Shown piece by piece: positions 22,560 through 34,375 of a DNA stretch of 64,000 nucleotides. The notes beneath the pieces were generated by a model. The model saw only the letters and a program-made list of their open reading frames with translations. It did not search any database and was not told the origin of the DNA. Where the stretch lies: contig NW_006499751.1 of the NCBI RefSeq assembly GCF_000471905.2, positions 881,702 through 945,701 on the forward strand, written 5' to 3'. The position numbers and the translations under genes are program-made. Every line of letters starts with the position of its first letter. Positions within the stretch are counted from its first letter, which is position 1. Source of the stretch: Amborella trichopoda. Its lineage: Eukaryota > Streptophyta > Magnoliopsida > Amborellales > Amborellaceae.

Positions 22560-23735
22560 GCGTATAGTACTTCTTTAGGTATTGCCTGTTGATAGGGGAC
22601 ACTGCCTCCTCCCTATCAGGGTGTGCCAAAATGTAAGCTCCATTTGGGGAGACCTTCTTGACTATAAAGGGACCTTCCCATTTGGGTTCAAACTCCCTTT
22701 ACGACGTCCATGCATGACAATCGGCCTTTTGAAGGCTAGAACTATATTCCCTTGGGCGGATGAGTAGACTTTGACTGATTTGTCAAAAGCTCTCTTCATT
22801 CTCCCATTCTTTGAGTTCGAGGTTCTGCTGAGCCTCTAACCTCTTTTCGTCAAGTGCATACAATTCTTGATATCAAAGTTTGACTCTCTCATCTTCATTT
22901 AGTCCCTGATGTAAAGCGACACGCAGTGAAGGGATTTGAATTTCTAGAGGTAAAACTGCTTCACCCCCATAGACCAGAGAATAAGGAGTGGAATCAGTAG
23001 CATGTCTTGTAATAGTGCGATAAGCCCACAAGGCTGCAGGAAGATTTTCGTGCTAGTTCCTCTTCATCTTTGATACAGATTTTAGTAAAATGTTGCATAG
23101 GGTTTTATTGAAAGCCTCAGCTAATCGGTTGGCTCGAGGCTGACACATAGTCGAGTACTTCCATTCAAAGCCGAACTGATTAAACAAGTGATCAATATGA
23201 TGACTACGAAATTGGGGGCCATTATCAGAGATAATCCGGTCAGGCACCCTAAACCGGTATATAATGTGATGTCGCACGAAGTTGGCTACTGTTGTCCCAG
23301 GGACTTGCTTAATGGGAACCACTTCAGCCCACTTAGAGAAATAATCTGTTGCAGCTAAATTAAAGACATGACCCATTGCCGAAGGAGAGTCAATAGGCCC
23401 TACAATGTCCATACCCCATTGTGAGAAGGACCATGACAGCTCCATAGGATGTAAGGGTTCTAGACGCTGGTGAACAAGGCTTGAATGGATTTGACACACC
23501 TTATACTTTTTAACATAGTTTAAGGAATCAGCAATCATGGAAGGCCAATAATACCCCAATTTGTGTATCCCCTCATAGAGCTTAGGACCAGATTGGTGTG
23601 GCCCAAAAATCCCTGAGTGTACCTCTTTTAACACTTTATTTTCCTCGTGCATGTCCACACATCTAAGAAGAATATTGCCAAATGACCATTTAAAAAGAGC
23701 ATCTCCGTCAAGGAGGGTATACTTGGTAGACATTC
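22560..23735 (-). pseudogene. Element 1 integrase region
   Basis: Minus-strand reading shows an HHCC-type zinc-binding N-terminus (GPHQSGPKLYEGIHKLGYYW, then KYKVCQIH), the rve catalytic core with WGMDIVGPI, ISDNGPQF and AEAFNKTLCN, and, below 22,900, the C-terminal region ending AHPDREEAVSPINRQYLKKY. Integrase joins the double-stranded cDNA to host DNA. The order zinc finger, DDE core, GPY/F-type tail is standard Ty3/gypsy. It is a fossil part of a broken element. Element 2 keeps the homologous tail and core (59,656-60,535). Confidence 0.85.
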
Positions 23736-23928
23736 GACGTACACTGGTGCGCTAGGCACGATCTTTATGGAGCCTGCCATGTTTTAGAAAACTAGTGACG
23801 GGCTCTCTCCAATCTTCTACCTGTTTAATTTCCATGCATATTGGAACGAAGAACTTCAGTTGCTGGTTTTGGATTTTAGGTCCTTGACTCTATGCCATTT
23901 CTTATTCAGTCTCAATTACTTATTTAGT

Positions 23929-24920
23929 TCATAGAAGTGCTTTGAATGGATAACAAGGGCATCCACGGAAGATATTTCTCACATCATCCACGTGTATCCC
24001 GATTCTTAGTTCATTGTGTCTCCATTCTGCCACCCAGACAAGCGTGGGTCCTGATGAAGATAATTGAATTGTAGCGCCAACTTTTGCAAGTGCGTCAGCT
24101 CGTGAGTTTAACCTCTTAGGGATGTGACTCAGGGACACGACCTCTAATTGGGCCATATATGATTTTGCAGTATCATATAAGGCTTGAGAGTGTCTTTTCT
24201 CACGTCATAGATCTCTTTGAGCTGTCGGATAACCAACTCAGAGTCGCCATATATCTTAAGCTGTTCCAAGTCAAGGTCGAAGGCTATCTCCAACCCGATT
24301 ATAAGGGCCTAATATTTGGCTTCATTATGAGAACCGGCCTGAGCGAGAGAGAAATAAAGTGACAATACTACTCCTTTCGGAGTCGGGAATACTATTTTGG
24401 CACCTCCTTGGTCCAATTGGAAAGCTCTGTCGAAGTACAACTCCCACGCATGAGAAAGGTCAGCACAAAACACTTCTTTATCAGGGAGGTCTCTCGACAA
24501 TGAAGATTCCATTAGTACGGGGTGTGCTGCGAGAAAATCAGCCAAGGCCTGACCCTTGATGGCCTTTTGTGGGACATACGTGATGTGAAACCCCATCAGC
24601 AATAATGCCCACTTAGCTAGGCATCTGCCTTTGATATAAGTTTCACTTCATGACCAAGTAAATAATGACGAAGCTTTTATACTGTGAAGATCAGAGCAAG
24701 GCACATCTTTTCTATAGGGGGATAATTCTTCTTGGCCCCCTGCGTCCTTCAGCTGAGATAATATAGTGCCGTTTCTTTTCCTTCGTCATTGTTTTTTGCC
24801 AACAATGCCTCAAGTGACTCGTCAGGAGCGGTCACGTATAGGATGAGAGGTTTTCCCAGCGATGGTGTAGAGAGTACTGGTGGGTTGAGTAAATATTGTT
24901 TGATGTCATCAAGAGTTGCT
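23929..24920 (-). pseudogene. Element 1 dual RNase H region
   Basis: The minus strand shows the end of the gypsy RNase H with ITYVPQKAIKGQALADFLA (~24,540-24,600), followed by a second, archaeal-type RNase H: WELYFDRAFQLDQGGAKIVF (~24,390-24,450), SHNEAKY (~24,310), and its tail HIPKRLNSRADALAKVGA (~24,080-24,135). Two successive RNase H domains are a hallmark of the Tat lineage and underlie the assignment of this element. Fossil part. Confidence 0.8.
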
Positions 24921-25048
24921 TGACATGCTTCATTCCAAATGAACGAAGTATCCTTCTTTAACAGGTGTGTAAAGGGTTTATAGTGACCTGTGAGATTTGA
25001 GATGAACCTGCGGATGTATGCTAGCTGTCCTTGAAGAGAACGTAGTTC

Positions 25049-25695
25049 TCACAGTGTAGTTGGTGACAATATTTCTTGGATTGCCCTAATCTTGACTTGC
25101 TCAACTTGAAGCCCTCGATGTCTGACAATGAATCCCAAGAACTTTCCTGAACGCAAGCCAAAAGCACATTTCAATGGGTTCATTTTAAGTTGATGAACGA
25201 GTAGTCGCTTGAACACATTTTCAAGGTCTCTCATGTGAGCATCCTTCTCTTCGGATTTTATGATCAGATCATCATATAACACTCAACGTCTTTGTGCATC
25301 ATGTCTTGGAAGATGGTCGTCATCTCTCTTTGGTATGTGGCATCAGCATTCTTTAATCCAAAAGGCATCATTGTGTAATAAAAGACCCCTTTTGAAGTTA
25401 GGAATGCAGTGGATTCCTCATCTTCGGGCACCATTTGCATCCGATTATACTCGGAGTATCCATCCATGAAGGAAAATATTTGATAGTGAGTCATAGAATC
25501 GATGAGCATCTCGGTGAATCGCAACAGGAAGTCATCCTTGGGACTGGCAGTATTTAAGTCGCGAAAGTCAATGCAAACCCTGATTTGGCCATTCTTCTTC
25601 TTGACTGGAACAACATTTACTAGCCATTTTGGGTACTTGACCTCACAAATGAAGCTTGCTTGTCTAAGTTTGGTTACTTCGACATTTATCTGCAT
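25049..25695 (-). pseudogene. Element 1 reverse transcriptase region
   Basis: Minus-strand blocks: WLVNVVPVKKKNGQIRVCID, FRDLNTASPKDDF, FSFMDGYSEYNRMQM, MPFGLKNADATYQREM, then DDLIIKSE, LKMNPLKCAFGLRSGKFLGF and a tail block. These are the ordered fingers, palm and thumb motifs of Ty3/gypsy RT, including the palm DD. It makes cDNA from element RNA inside virus-like particles. Fossil part of a broken element. Confidence 0.85.
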
Positions 25696-25725
25696 TTCAA
25701 GGTCAGACCAGAACCTTCTTGATTT

Positions 25726-27132
25726 CTACTTAACAGGTTTGACAGTCGGATCAATGCTGAGACGGTGAACGGTAACTTTAGGGTCTAAAATAGGTATCCC
25801 ATGATAATGCCAAGCAAAGGCATCGCGGTTTGCTGGCAAGAAAGTAGTGAAATTTTCTTTTTCCTCTGGCGACATATTTGTCGAGATAAAAGAAGGCCTA
25901 GGGTCGGCTTCATCTCCTAGATTTATTTCTTTGAGCTCGTCAGTAGTAGCTTGACCGTCTTCTTCCCATTCTTCTGGAGCCTCTTGCAACTCTTCCTCAC
26001 TGTTTTCAGAGGTCTTTTCTTCAACCTCAAGTGCAGAGACCCACGAACTTGGCATCCTTACATCCAATAGGGCGCCAGAGTAGGTCGTGATTTCTGCACC
26101 TTTATCGAACCAAGGAACAGAGGGGTTCTCCTCAAACATGGAAAGCATATCAGGTTGCAGGAGCTTGTCTTGAAAATTAAGGGGGATATGGGATTTAGCA
26201 ACTGATGTGTAAGAAGTGTTCTCGTACGAATCACATCGTCTTTGCACGGGTGACTGCAGTGTATGCCCCGCGATGGCTGGTACTTCACAAACTTGCACCA
26301 CGTGGCAAGCTTCTTGAAAGTAGAAGCTTTGTCCTCTTGATTCTCTCAGTCTCTACTCAAAGTCAGGCTAAGGGGGCCACTAGGGTTTCTTTGATTTTGA
26401 CTTTTTGTGCTTCATTGAAGTAGGTGGCTCTGCTTTAGCTTTTGCTGCCAGAGCATTAGCAACTGTTAAGAATCCTGCTGTCTGGGATAGCGTCTTTTTC
26501 AAATGCTTCCATTGCGTCTTAGTTCTATTTGATCCCTCAGGTTCTCTATCGAGAGCCTTGAAATCCAAACATGTCAAGGTTGTACTTGCAAGAGACATAG
26601 AAGAGGAAGGATGAGAAGCAGAAGAAGAAGAAGGAGAAGGCTCAGAAAGTGGCGGATTTTAAGGTCATTCCCCTCATTAGACCGACCTGGGCAGCTTTGT
26701 ACATCATCATCAGAATTGGACATGTGCAGGGGATCGTTTAGGTCGCTCCCTTGCTTAGACCGTTGGGGAGTGATTTTAATGTTGTCACCCTAATTGGACG
26801 TGCTTTGGGGGGTCTGCTCGATGAGACGGGGAAGGAAGAAGGACCGTGTTAGGGATAAAGTCCAGTAAAGTTGGCAGTGGGGGAAGGGGTCTTAGAAATT
26901 GTTGCTCAACTGGTGGTTGAGCTGTCTTGTTTAATGAGCAAGTAGCCCTTGGTGCCTGTCTCTTTCTAGTTTTCTGAGGTAGCGCTTGATTCGTCTCGCT
27001 AGGCTTGTGAACAACCCTAACTTTGTGAACTACTTCTCTGCTTAAGGACTTGAGAATACTTCGCCCATGGTGGACTATCCATGGCTTGGAAGTTGAGGGT
27101 TCAGCCGAGCCTGAATCATTATTAAGAAGTTC
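25726..27132 (-). pseudogene. Element 1 gag-pro to RT connecting region
   Basis: At 25,726-25,930 (minus) the reading ADPRPSFISTNMSPEEKENF and RDAFAWHYHGIPILDPKV matches the conserved stretch just before RT in Tat-lineage pol. Before it is a Glu-rich segment, and at 26,380-27,130 a Lys/Pro-rich linker. I did not find a convincing retropepsin active-site motif here, so the protease is unplaced. Ogre elements are known to splice an intron in this part of pol; I cannot show that here. Confidence 0.55.
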
Positions 27133-28900
27133 TTACGTTGGGAGATCCTCTTGCGCTAGTGGAGCAGTGGCTTGGGGATTACTTACTGAGACGATGTAAA
27201 ACTCTTGACATTCTCGCATTTTCTTTGTGAATATATCATGGAAACTGGTGCATTCCCACAAGTAGTGGCTCCATATCTGGTGGTACGGGCACGAACGGTC
27301 CTCAGTCCCTTGAGCAAGGCGTCGAGGCTGCCTTGCCGGTTTTAGGGTAACTACGCATTCTTGAAGCATTATAATAAAGAAGGTGTAAAGGATAACAGGG
27401 GCTTCGTCTTCCTCTTGGATGGTTACTGCATGGGGGGCTTTTGATTCTTTGAATGCCTTCTTTAAGCCTTCAAGCTTGATCTGACCCTTCTGAATCAGGG
27501 CCTCGATAATATCTTTTAGCCTGAAGCAGTCATCTGTGGGATGATTGATCCTTCGATGATAGGTCCAATAATTTGCCTGAGTATCGAGTCCAGCTTGCTC
27601 AAGGAACTTAACTTCTAGAAGCTTGATCATATTTTGTTCCAATAATAACCGAAACAGTGCAGGGACCCATTCCTTCTCAAAGGGGTAGACCTTGTTCCTA
27701 TGCTTGGTAAAAGAATCATCCCAATTAAGATTCGTCGGCGGACGTACTCGATTGTACGACTGTTGTTGCTTGCCTGCCAGGGACGTTTTTTTTATTGTGC
27801 TCACCCCTTTGGAGAGGTCAAAAGTTTGGAAGGGAGCCTTCTTTGATCAATGACTGCGACGGCTGCACTGATCACTCCTTTTTGTTGGCTGCCTCGGGTG
27901 TTAGTCCAAGAGCTATCATTGTCCTGGTTATTTCGAGAGCTTGCAGGCTATTGTCGTGACCCGTTGTGGTGGCGTGACAGGCTTTCTATGTGGACTGATT
28001 TAGAAATCAGCTCTGACATGGGAGTCGGATTAGAGGCCTCGACATGTAGAGCAGTTTTAGGTCGCATGTTCCGCATACAAGTTTGAATTGCTTCCTTCTC
28101 AGTCATAGGATTGGGTTGACGAGCGGCTAAATTTCTCCATCTTCATATGAACTGGTCCACGGGCTCATCGGGTCTTGAGTCAGGGTGAGAAGTTCAATGG
28201 TTTGAACCTCTCTTTCGACCTCATAGAAACGTTGGTGGAACAATTTCTCCATTTCCTCCCATGTATGCACTGAGTTTGGAAGAAGCCGAGCATACCACTG
28301 AAAGGTTGGGCCGTCAAGGGTTTCAACAAACTGGTGGAGAAGAAGTCTCTCATCATCCGTTGTTTCTCGAGATGCTGCCTGGAAGTGGGCAATATGCTAG
28401 TTCAGGGATGTGGTTCCGTTGAACAGAGGAAACTTTCCCTTCTTGTAATCTATGGGGAATGGGACCTGGTCAATGTATGAAGGGTATGGCTTTTGATAAG
28501 GCATTGCACCCTATATCACCAGAATTTGTCTGTTCTTTAGGCTGTAGGTTACTATAGCATCAATGTCTGCCTGAGAGATGGGGTGAGGGACAGAATTCTC
28601 TTGTGAGTCAGAGGAAAGGGGCTGCCATGGAGGTACACAATCTGAGTGGTGGGAATTGACGTCATCATTAGTTGATTGTCGAGCGGCGTCTATACGATCA
28701 ATCTTCTCCATCTTTGTGTGCACCATATCTTTGAATTTTTTCATGCAATCTTTCTGCGAGTCGCCAGGCTTGTTTACGACCATTAGGTTGACTGTTTCTT
28801 CAGAGAGATTAGCATTAGTTGTAGTAGAGGGCTTGCAAACTTGACGGGTCGTGCAGGGTAAATCGGTCAGCAAGGGATCAGCATGCCCCGACTGACTGGG
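27133..28900 (-). pseudogene. Element 1 gag region
   Basis: Minus strand. The capsid-type retrotransposon gag domain is recognisable around 28,200-28,450 by FQWYARLLPNSVHTWEEM and FHQRFYEVER, which match the AFxWYxxLPPNSIxTWxxL pattern of the family. Nearer 27,133-27,804 are two zinc-knuckle-like motifs (YHRRINHPTDDCFRLKD and CPYHQIWSHYLWECTSF). A more variable polar N-terminal part is at 28,511-28,873. Gag forms the particle that packages the RNA. Fossil part, broken. Confidence 0.75.
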
Positions 28901-29192
28901 CTCGACTCTTGTATGTTGATCGTGTGAGGACCGATTCTCAACGGTCTTAGGACCGTGGCTGCTGAGTGGTTAGGTCATCTTCTATAACACTAACCACAAT
29001 GCAGAGCTCATGGAGCTCGTCTTCAGGCTCTGTCATCTGAAGAGAGTAGAAGGGATTCAGGTGCAGAGGGTCGTGAGAGGTGGTTGCCTCGGCTGCCTTG
29101 GTCACTTCCTTAGTCAGAATTTGTAGATTTCTATCACGTTTAACTTTGAGGTTTTGATGGACGTCGCGCCAAAACTATAATCGAGACTACGA

Positions 29193-30155
29193 CTAGTCAG
29201 CGCTTCTTGCACAAGAGAGAGTTGTCTCAATCAGGTGTGGCAAAAGATGACGGCTAGGGCCTAGAGTCATCTTAGGCCAGGGAAGATGAAGGACATGATC
29301 TTCCATCAGGTCTTTTCCCCGAGCTCTCTTATAGGCTCTAGAGAAAAGACCGAAATGACATGGCTGGTTCAGGATGGTACTCTTGGGGAAGGTCTTCGAG
29401 TACCATGGGCAGAGGTGCTTGCTCGAGGATAGAGGAGCAGGAAAAAGTAGGGTTGACTCATGAGAACACTTGACTCGAAGGAGAGGGGATATCTGTGAAG
29501 ATGACATGTGTGGGTTCCTCGAAGAAGGGTCACGAGTGACCTAGGGGTCGGCTTGAGCTCGAGCAAGTGATCTGGCCTTAGGAGGCAGAGAACTGCGAGC
29601 AAGTTTCTGCAAGAGAACAGGTGGAGGCCTGCCCCTTACAGGGTGCACTTTTGTGTGAGTAGGAGGACGAGAAGATTGTCTCCTGCGTATAGGATCTGGC
29701 CTTAGAAGGTCTGATCCTGGACACTGACTCGAGGTAACATATGGGCTGCCCCGAGGTGTGGCTCGGGTGGATGACCCACGACCCTTTTGGTGTGTGCAAG
29801 AGGTGGAGGCCTCAGGGTCTCCTCCTCTATGTGTCAAGCCTCTAGGAAAAGAGACTCATGGTGGTGCAGGAATGTGGGGGGTAGCATTGCGGCGACCCAC
29901 AAAAGCAATGACAACTTGCTTGCCTTTTGTAGAGAGGGACTGGACAGCCTTTCGGCATACCTCGACAATACGACCGACTAGTGACTTGTCCATGGCAGGG
30001 TGCATGTTGTGTGTGGCAACACATGTGCTGCCAATGCAAGGGGCCTTGGTGGAGGTTCCACCAGAGCTAGGAGATGGGGAGTGAGGGACCTTTACTTCCC
30101 ACCTCACACCAATCCAGGTTAAGACCTGGGAGCTAGACATGGGGTCTTTGCTCAA
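29193..30155 (-). pseudogene. Element 1 ORF1 upstream of gag
   Basis: Minus strand from 30,155: an open stretch of ~100 codons with SSQVLTWIGVRWEVKVPHS, a Ser/Pro/Gly linker, HPAMDKSLVGRI and KQVVIAFVGRR, followed by a Pro/Arg/Ser-rich low-complexity part down to about 29,200. About two thirds of the first ~92 residues are matched in the leader of Element 3 (63,640-63,925, plus), which argues for past protein-level constraint. Ogre elements are known to carry an ORF1 of unknown function before gag, and I infer this is its homologue. No known domain. Fossil, broken in its distal part. Confidence 0.55.
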
Positions 30156-30340
30156 GAGGAAGGTTTGGAATGAAGTTGGAGGAACTTGTTCCTTGAGGAC
30201 ACTCTCGCATGCGGGGAAGAGAAAGTCCCAATCTGGATAAATGAGTTACAAAACATGCAAGCCATAAGTGATGTGTGAAAACAGAAAAACAGAAAGGAGA
30301 AACTAGCAAAAAAAGTATGATCCGACTAAGGGGTAGTAAG

Positions 30341-30358
30341 TCCCCAGTGGAGTCGCCA
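30341..30358 (-). other. Primer binding site of Element 1
   Basis: Minus strand TGGCGACTCCACTGGGGA, three bases downstream of the LTR end. It starts with TGG, the complement of a tRNA CCA end, and is of the type I recall being assigned to tRNA-Arg in Tat/Ogre elements. Element 3 has TGGCCACTCCATAGGGGA at the matching place. Confidence 0.8.
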
Positions 30359-31137
30359 AGCTGGTTAGGTGCCTCGATCTTGCCCTCCGGATCTGGATGA
30401 TCTGGAGGCACGTGTCTCGGGTTCTAGGCTACCCAGGACATGAGATCGCTCTCTCGAAAATCTTGTTCGAGAACAAGGGCACGTATTACTAACCCATGAC
30501 AGATGAATTTAAGGTGGGTTCGAGACCTACTCAGGCAAGCTGACGTAGGCTCCCTCTTAGATCATGAAGAAAGCCCCCCCAGTAGTAAAATTGGTCCGGA
30601 ATCGCCTCCCTTGACCAGTATTATCCTATTTTCTGCAATCACACACATATGGAAAATATTTTAAGACAGGTGGGTCAATAGACCTCACCTTGCCTTTGGG
30701 TGAACGTTTACAAGCATGCACATTCGAAAAGAAGAAGAGAATTATGAGAGAAGAAAGATGGGCGAGAGGGTAATTTGACCAAGCTGGGAGATCAACATAG
30801 TGACTAAGGTGGCAGGTAATTGACTTGGCATAGCAGTAAAACTGGCTTGGTAACCCAGACCGGCTCAACAGAATTACTACTAGACAACAATACCAATACT
30901 GACTAGCTAGACACAATGGTTAGTCCGTCGTTGCGATAAAACGGGCACAGTAACTCTAACTGGTACAACAATATTATTACTAAATGATAGGACTACTATG
31001 GAAGGCTAATCGTAACTCATATTTAATCAAACGAAGGAATAACGGAAAAGATAGAGATCATAGAGGGAGAATAAGAAATAACATAAGAGTATAAGAAGAG
31101 AATAGAAATAATATGAGAAAGAGAAGGAAGGGAGAGA

Positions 31138-31546
31138 GGACACGGACGTCGTTAAGCATCACCAGTTGTGTTAGAAGAAGATGAGAGAGATGACTCAAGC
31201 GGATCTAAGCATTGCTGGCTGTGTTAGGAGAAGAGGAAAGAGAGGACATAGGCGGTGCTAGGCATCGCCGGCTGAGTTAGAAGAAGAGGAAAGAGAGGAC
31301 ACAGGCAGTGCTGGGCATTTCCAGCTGTGTTAAGAGGAGAGAAAAGAGAGGACACAGGCGACACAAGGCATCACCTGCTGTGTTAGGAGAAGAGGAAGGA
31401 GAGGACATAGGCGGCATTAGACATCGCCGACTGTGTTAGGAGAAGAGGAAAGAGAGTACACAGGCGACGCTGGGCATCGTCGGATGTGTTAGGAGAAGAG
31501 GAAAGAGAGGACACAAGCAGTGCTGGGCATCGTTGGTTGTGTTAGA
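31138..31546 (-). repeat. LTR hairpin array, eight ~53-bp units (5' LTR)
   Basis: Units begin near 31,138, 31,191, 31,244, 31,297, 31,350, 31,403, 31,457 and 31,509. Same monomer as 15,130-15,474: palindromic core around GGCATCG flanked by GGACACAGG and CTGTGTTAGG, with a purine linker. Confidence 0.8.
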
Positions 31547-31862
31547 AGAAGAAGAGAGAGAAAGAGAGATAGAGACAAGAAGAAGAGAGAGAAAGTGAGA
31601 TAGAGATGAGAAGAAGAGAAAGAAAGATAGATAGAGACGAGAAGAAGATAGAGAAAAAGAGACAAAGATGAGAAGAAGAGAGAGAAAGAGAGATAGAGAC
31701 GAGAAGAAGAGAGAAAGAGAGATAGAGATTAGAAGAAGAAAGAAAGAGAGATAGATATAAGAAGAGAGAGAAAGAGAGAGAGAATGAGAAGAAGAGAGTG
31801 AAAAAGAGATAAAAATGAGAAGGAGACAAAGAAAAAGAGAGATAGAGAGGAGGAGAGAGAAA
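31547..31862. repeat. Purine-rich array in Element 1 5' LTR
   Basis: Repeats of AGAGAGATAGAGAC/TGAGAAGA at ~30 bp period, equivalent to 15,480-15,790. Confidence 0.85.
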
Positions 31863-32020
31863 GTTACCTTACCAAGGGGTACCGACGCACCCACGAGCTT
31901 AAGCAAAAAATCGAAACTTTATTGATTGATGGACGCACCCACGAGCTTAAGCAAAAATCGAAACTTTATTGATTGATGGAAGAAATGAAACGAAGGTCCG
32001 TTCACAATGAAGCTTTGCAC

Positions 32021-32030
32021 GTTTATATAG
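32021..32030 (-). promoter_or_regulatory. TATA box of Element 1 5' LTR
   Basis: Minus strand CTATATAAAC, after GGCCCAATT. Predicted start of the genomic transcript lies a few tens of bases lower, upstream of the pyrimidine and hairpin arrays. Confidence 0.7.
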
Positions 32031-33602
32031 AATTGGGCCAAAACATGGGTGGACACCCAAAAACTACCTAGAATTGAAGATAATTATAATTTAATTGAAT
32101 TAAAAGAAATTCTAAAAATTAGGGCAAAATGACTGTTTTGCCCCTACCTAACAATGTGTGGAATTTGAAAACAGTCTTTGCTGCTGCTCGAGAACTTGCA
32201 TGATCTTTCTTGACTGATCGGGGGTTGCTTTGATGCCCATTTGATTGAAAGATAATGGTTTTCTTGTAGGGATCGGCATGGCAGTCGATTTGATACCAAC
32301 TTCTAATCATGAATCATGTTCTAAAGCCATGAATCATGTTCTAAAGCCATGATCATGAAACTTGAAATTTGCTTAAATCTTGAAAACTTTGGATCGATTA
32401 TATGCTCGTTTCTTGATGTTTTTTCTTCAGTTTCTTTGCTGAATCACACTGAGCATCCCATCACGATCACGTCGCAGGAAACACAACTCGATTTCATGTC
32501 CGGATAAAGATTTTTTTGTCTTGAGTTGTTGGCCGAAAACTTGAAATCCGGCGGCCGGAATTTACAGCAGCTTCGACACCTTCGTGTGTGAAATTCAATC
32601 GTTCATCGTATGTAAGGTTTGGACCTGAGATAGCCACAGACCTTACGCACATAATGCAATTGATTTCGTATCGATTGGGTACACGAGCAATAATTTTGCC
32701 ACTCGAGTGAGGCGTGCTGCTGTTGAATTTTTTGCAATTTTCTTCACAGATCAGCAACTTCTTTCTAGTTTTTCTCCTTGCTCGGGCATCATCACGGAGC
32801 GTACCACCTATCGAAACGCTCGTCTCGATGAGACGAACAAGCTCACAAAATTTGAGGGGGATCCAACTCGAATTGAGTGAGATATGGGCCCTGAAAGTCA
32901 CTGACTGTGACTGTGAAAACATCCACCTTTAATGATATTTTGGTACAGGGTGGCCACACGAGAATAGTGTGCGGCCTACCCCTTTTCGGTATTTTACCCA
33001 TAACTTTGTTCTGGAGTGCCCGATTAAGCCGAAACTTGACCCATAGGGATTTTCGACCATGTCGGATCTAATGGCAGTAGTCCCACTACTGTTTGACGTA
33101 CCAAAACTATAGCTCTAGTTACGGGGTCCATTTCAGGGTTCTAGAGGCTAATTTTTTTGAAATTGTTTCTTTGTGTTTATTGCCATAGACATATCTGATC
33201 GCGATAAAATTTGACAGGTGACCTTTTGGAGTGCTGATGAAAATCTTAATCAATTCTAGGGCCATGGTGGTCGAAGTTCATGGACTTGTCGGGAGTTTTG
33301 AGCCATTATGAAAAGTTTGTTTCAAGACAATCAAAGGGCATCAAAATGTTCATGATAGATCAAGCATCAATTCTACAATGATTGATCGCCTGAATTTTTG
33401 CTGCATGCGTCCAAAAAATCTCTCGAATTCTAGCCATGGAAAGAAGCCCATCATGGAGGGATGGTTTTGTCATTTGCTTAAAAGATAGAATGGGTATTTT
33501 GCTCATTACGTCCAAAAATGGGATTTTATTTTAATTCCATTTAATTGTAATTTTCCACAATTTGGGTACTTTTTAGCTTTCCACCCATGTTTAGTTGTTG
33601 CT

Positions 33603-33610
33603 CTATATAA
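33603..33610 (+). promoter_or_regulatory. TATA box in LTR-like segment
   Basis: TCTATATAAAG in a context parallel to the LTR promoters of Elements 1 and 3. Confidence 0.5.
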
Positions 33611-33770
33611 AGAAACCCAAGTCATTTGTACATGGCTTGAAGTAAGTTGAAAAAAATTGAAAAACGCTTGATCATTTCTTAATAAAATTGTAGCATTTGC
33701 TATTTTTCTTCTAAGTGTGTGATTAAGTGGTGAGGAGAGAGAAAAATTTGGTAGAGAGAAACTACTCGTA

Positions 33771-33965
33771 ACCCACGCTCTCTCCTCTTTCCCTTCTCTT
33801 TCATTCTTCTTTCTCTATCTAACCCCTTCTTCCCTACACAGCATCCCGGAGTCGTAGCTACCTGAGACCCACGCTTTCTCCTCTTTCCCTTCTCTTTCAT
33901 TCTTCTTTCTCTATCTAACCCCTTCTTCCCTACACCGCATCCCGGAGTCGTAGCTACCTGAGGCC
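33771..33965. repeat. 96-bp tandem duplication
   Basis: ACCCACGCTCTCTCCTCTTT at 33,771 recurs at 33,867 with near identity through GGAGTCGTAGCTACCTGAG. It forms part of the post-TATA array zone of the LTR-like segment. Confidence 0.9.
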
Positions 33966-34087
33966 CTGTCCTTCCTCCCTTTCTCTCTACTCTATGTTGC
34001 ACAGCACCTCGGGCACGCAGCAAACCTGTAGCCCCGTCTCTTCTCCCTTACCCCCTTCTCTCTCCTGCTCATCTTTGCGTGTGCGTA

Positions 34088-34375
34088 AGTCCTAGAGCAG
34101 CCGTCTCTGCGACCCCGTCTCTATCTCGTCTCCGCGTGCGCGTTCATCCTGAAGCCATTGTCTCTACAACCTCATATCTCTATCGTCTTTGTGTGCACGT
34201 TTACCCCAGAGCCTTTGTCTCTGCGACCCCATCTCTCTCTCGTCTCCATGTGTACGTTCACCCCGGAGCTGCTGTCTCTGTGGACCTGTCTCTCTCTCTC
34301 GTCTCCGCGTGTGTGTTCACCCCAGAACTGTTGTCTCTACGGGGCCATCTCTATCTCATCTCTATGTACGCGTGA
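34088..34375. repeat. ~58-bp tandem array, five units
   Basis: Units of the form GAGC(C/T)G(T/C)TGTCTCT...CGTCTCCGCGTGTGCGTTCAC. The spacing and CT-rich linker resemble the arrays downstream of the TATA box in the Element LTRs, with another unrelated monomer. Three overlapping plus-strand ORFs here are repeat artefacts. Confidence 0.8.

Larger units (their letters stand above)
14355..33265 (-). mobile_element. Element 1: Tat/Ogre-like Ty3/gypsy retrotransposon, broken
   Basis: About 18.9 kb on the minus strand. Parts from high to low coordinate: 5' LTR (30,362-33,265), tRNA-type PBS (30,341-30,358), ORF1 (~29,200-30,160), gag (27,133-28,900), protease/linker (25,726-27,130), RT (25,049-25,695), gypsy RNase H then a second RNase H (23,929-24,900), integrase (22,560-23,735), a 5-kb repeat-rich 3' region with antisense features, PPT (17,209-17,222), 3' LTR (14,355-17,208). 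Dual RNase H, an ORF upstream of gag, a long 3' region and >2.8-kb LTRs place it in the Tat/Ogre lineage. It is broken, with more than ten disruptions across the coding part by eye. LTR-to-LTR divergence over a sampled ~260 bp is roughly 15-20%, which at ordinary plant rates means several million years, more in slow-evolving woody lineages. Confidence 0.85.
30362..33265 (-). repeat. Element 1 5' LTR
   Basis: Homologous to the 3' LTR from its CA end (30,362) upward through U5, hairpin array, pyrimidine array, TATA box and much of U3. Homology with the other copies fades near 33,265, where a different LTR-like segment begins, so the outer U3 edge is not seen. It contains a 48-bp tandem duplication at 31,884-31,979 (unit starting GACGCACCCACGAGC). 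Confidence 0.75.

Noticed and set aside
29758-30084. 108-codon plus-strand frame similar to 63,711-63,998 minus
   Set aside because: Antisense shadow of the conserved ORF1; similarity follows from ORF1 conservation on the other strand.
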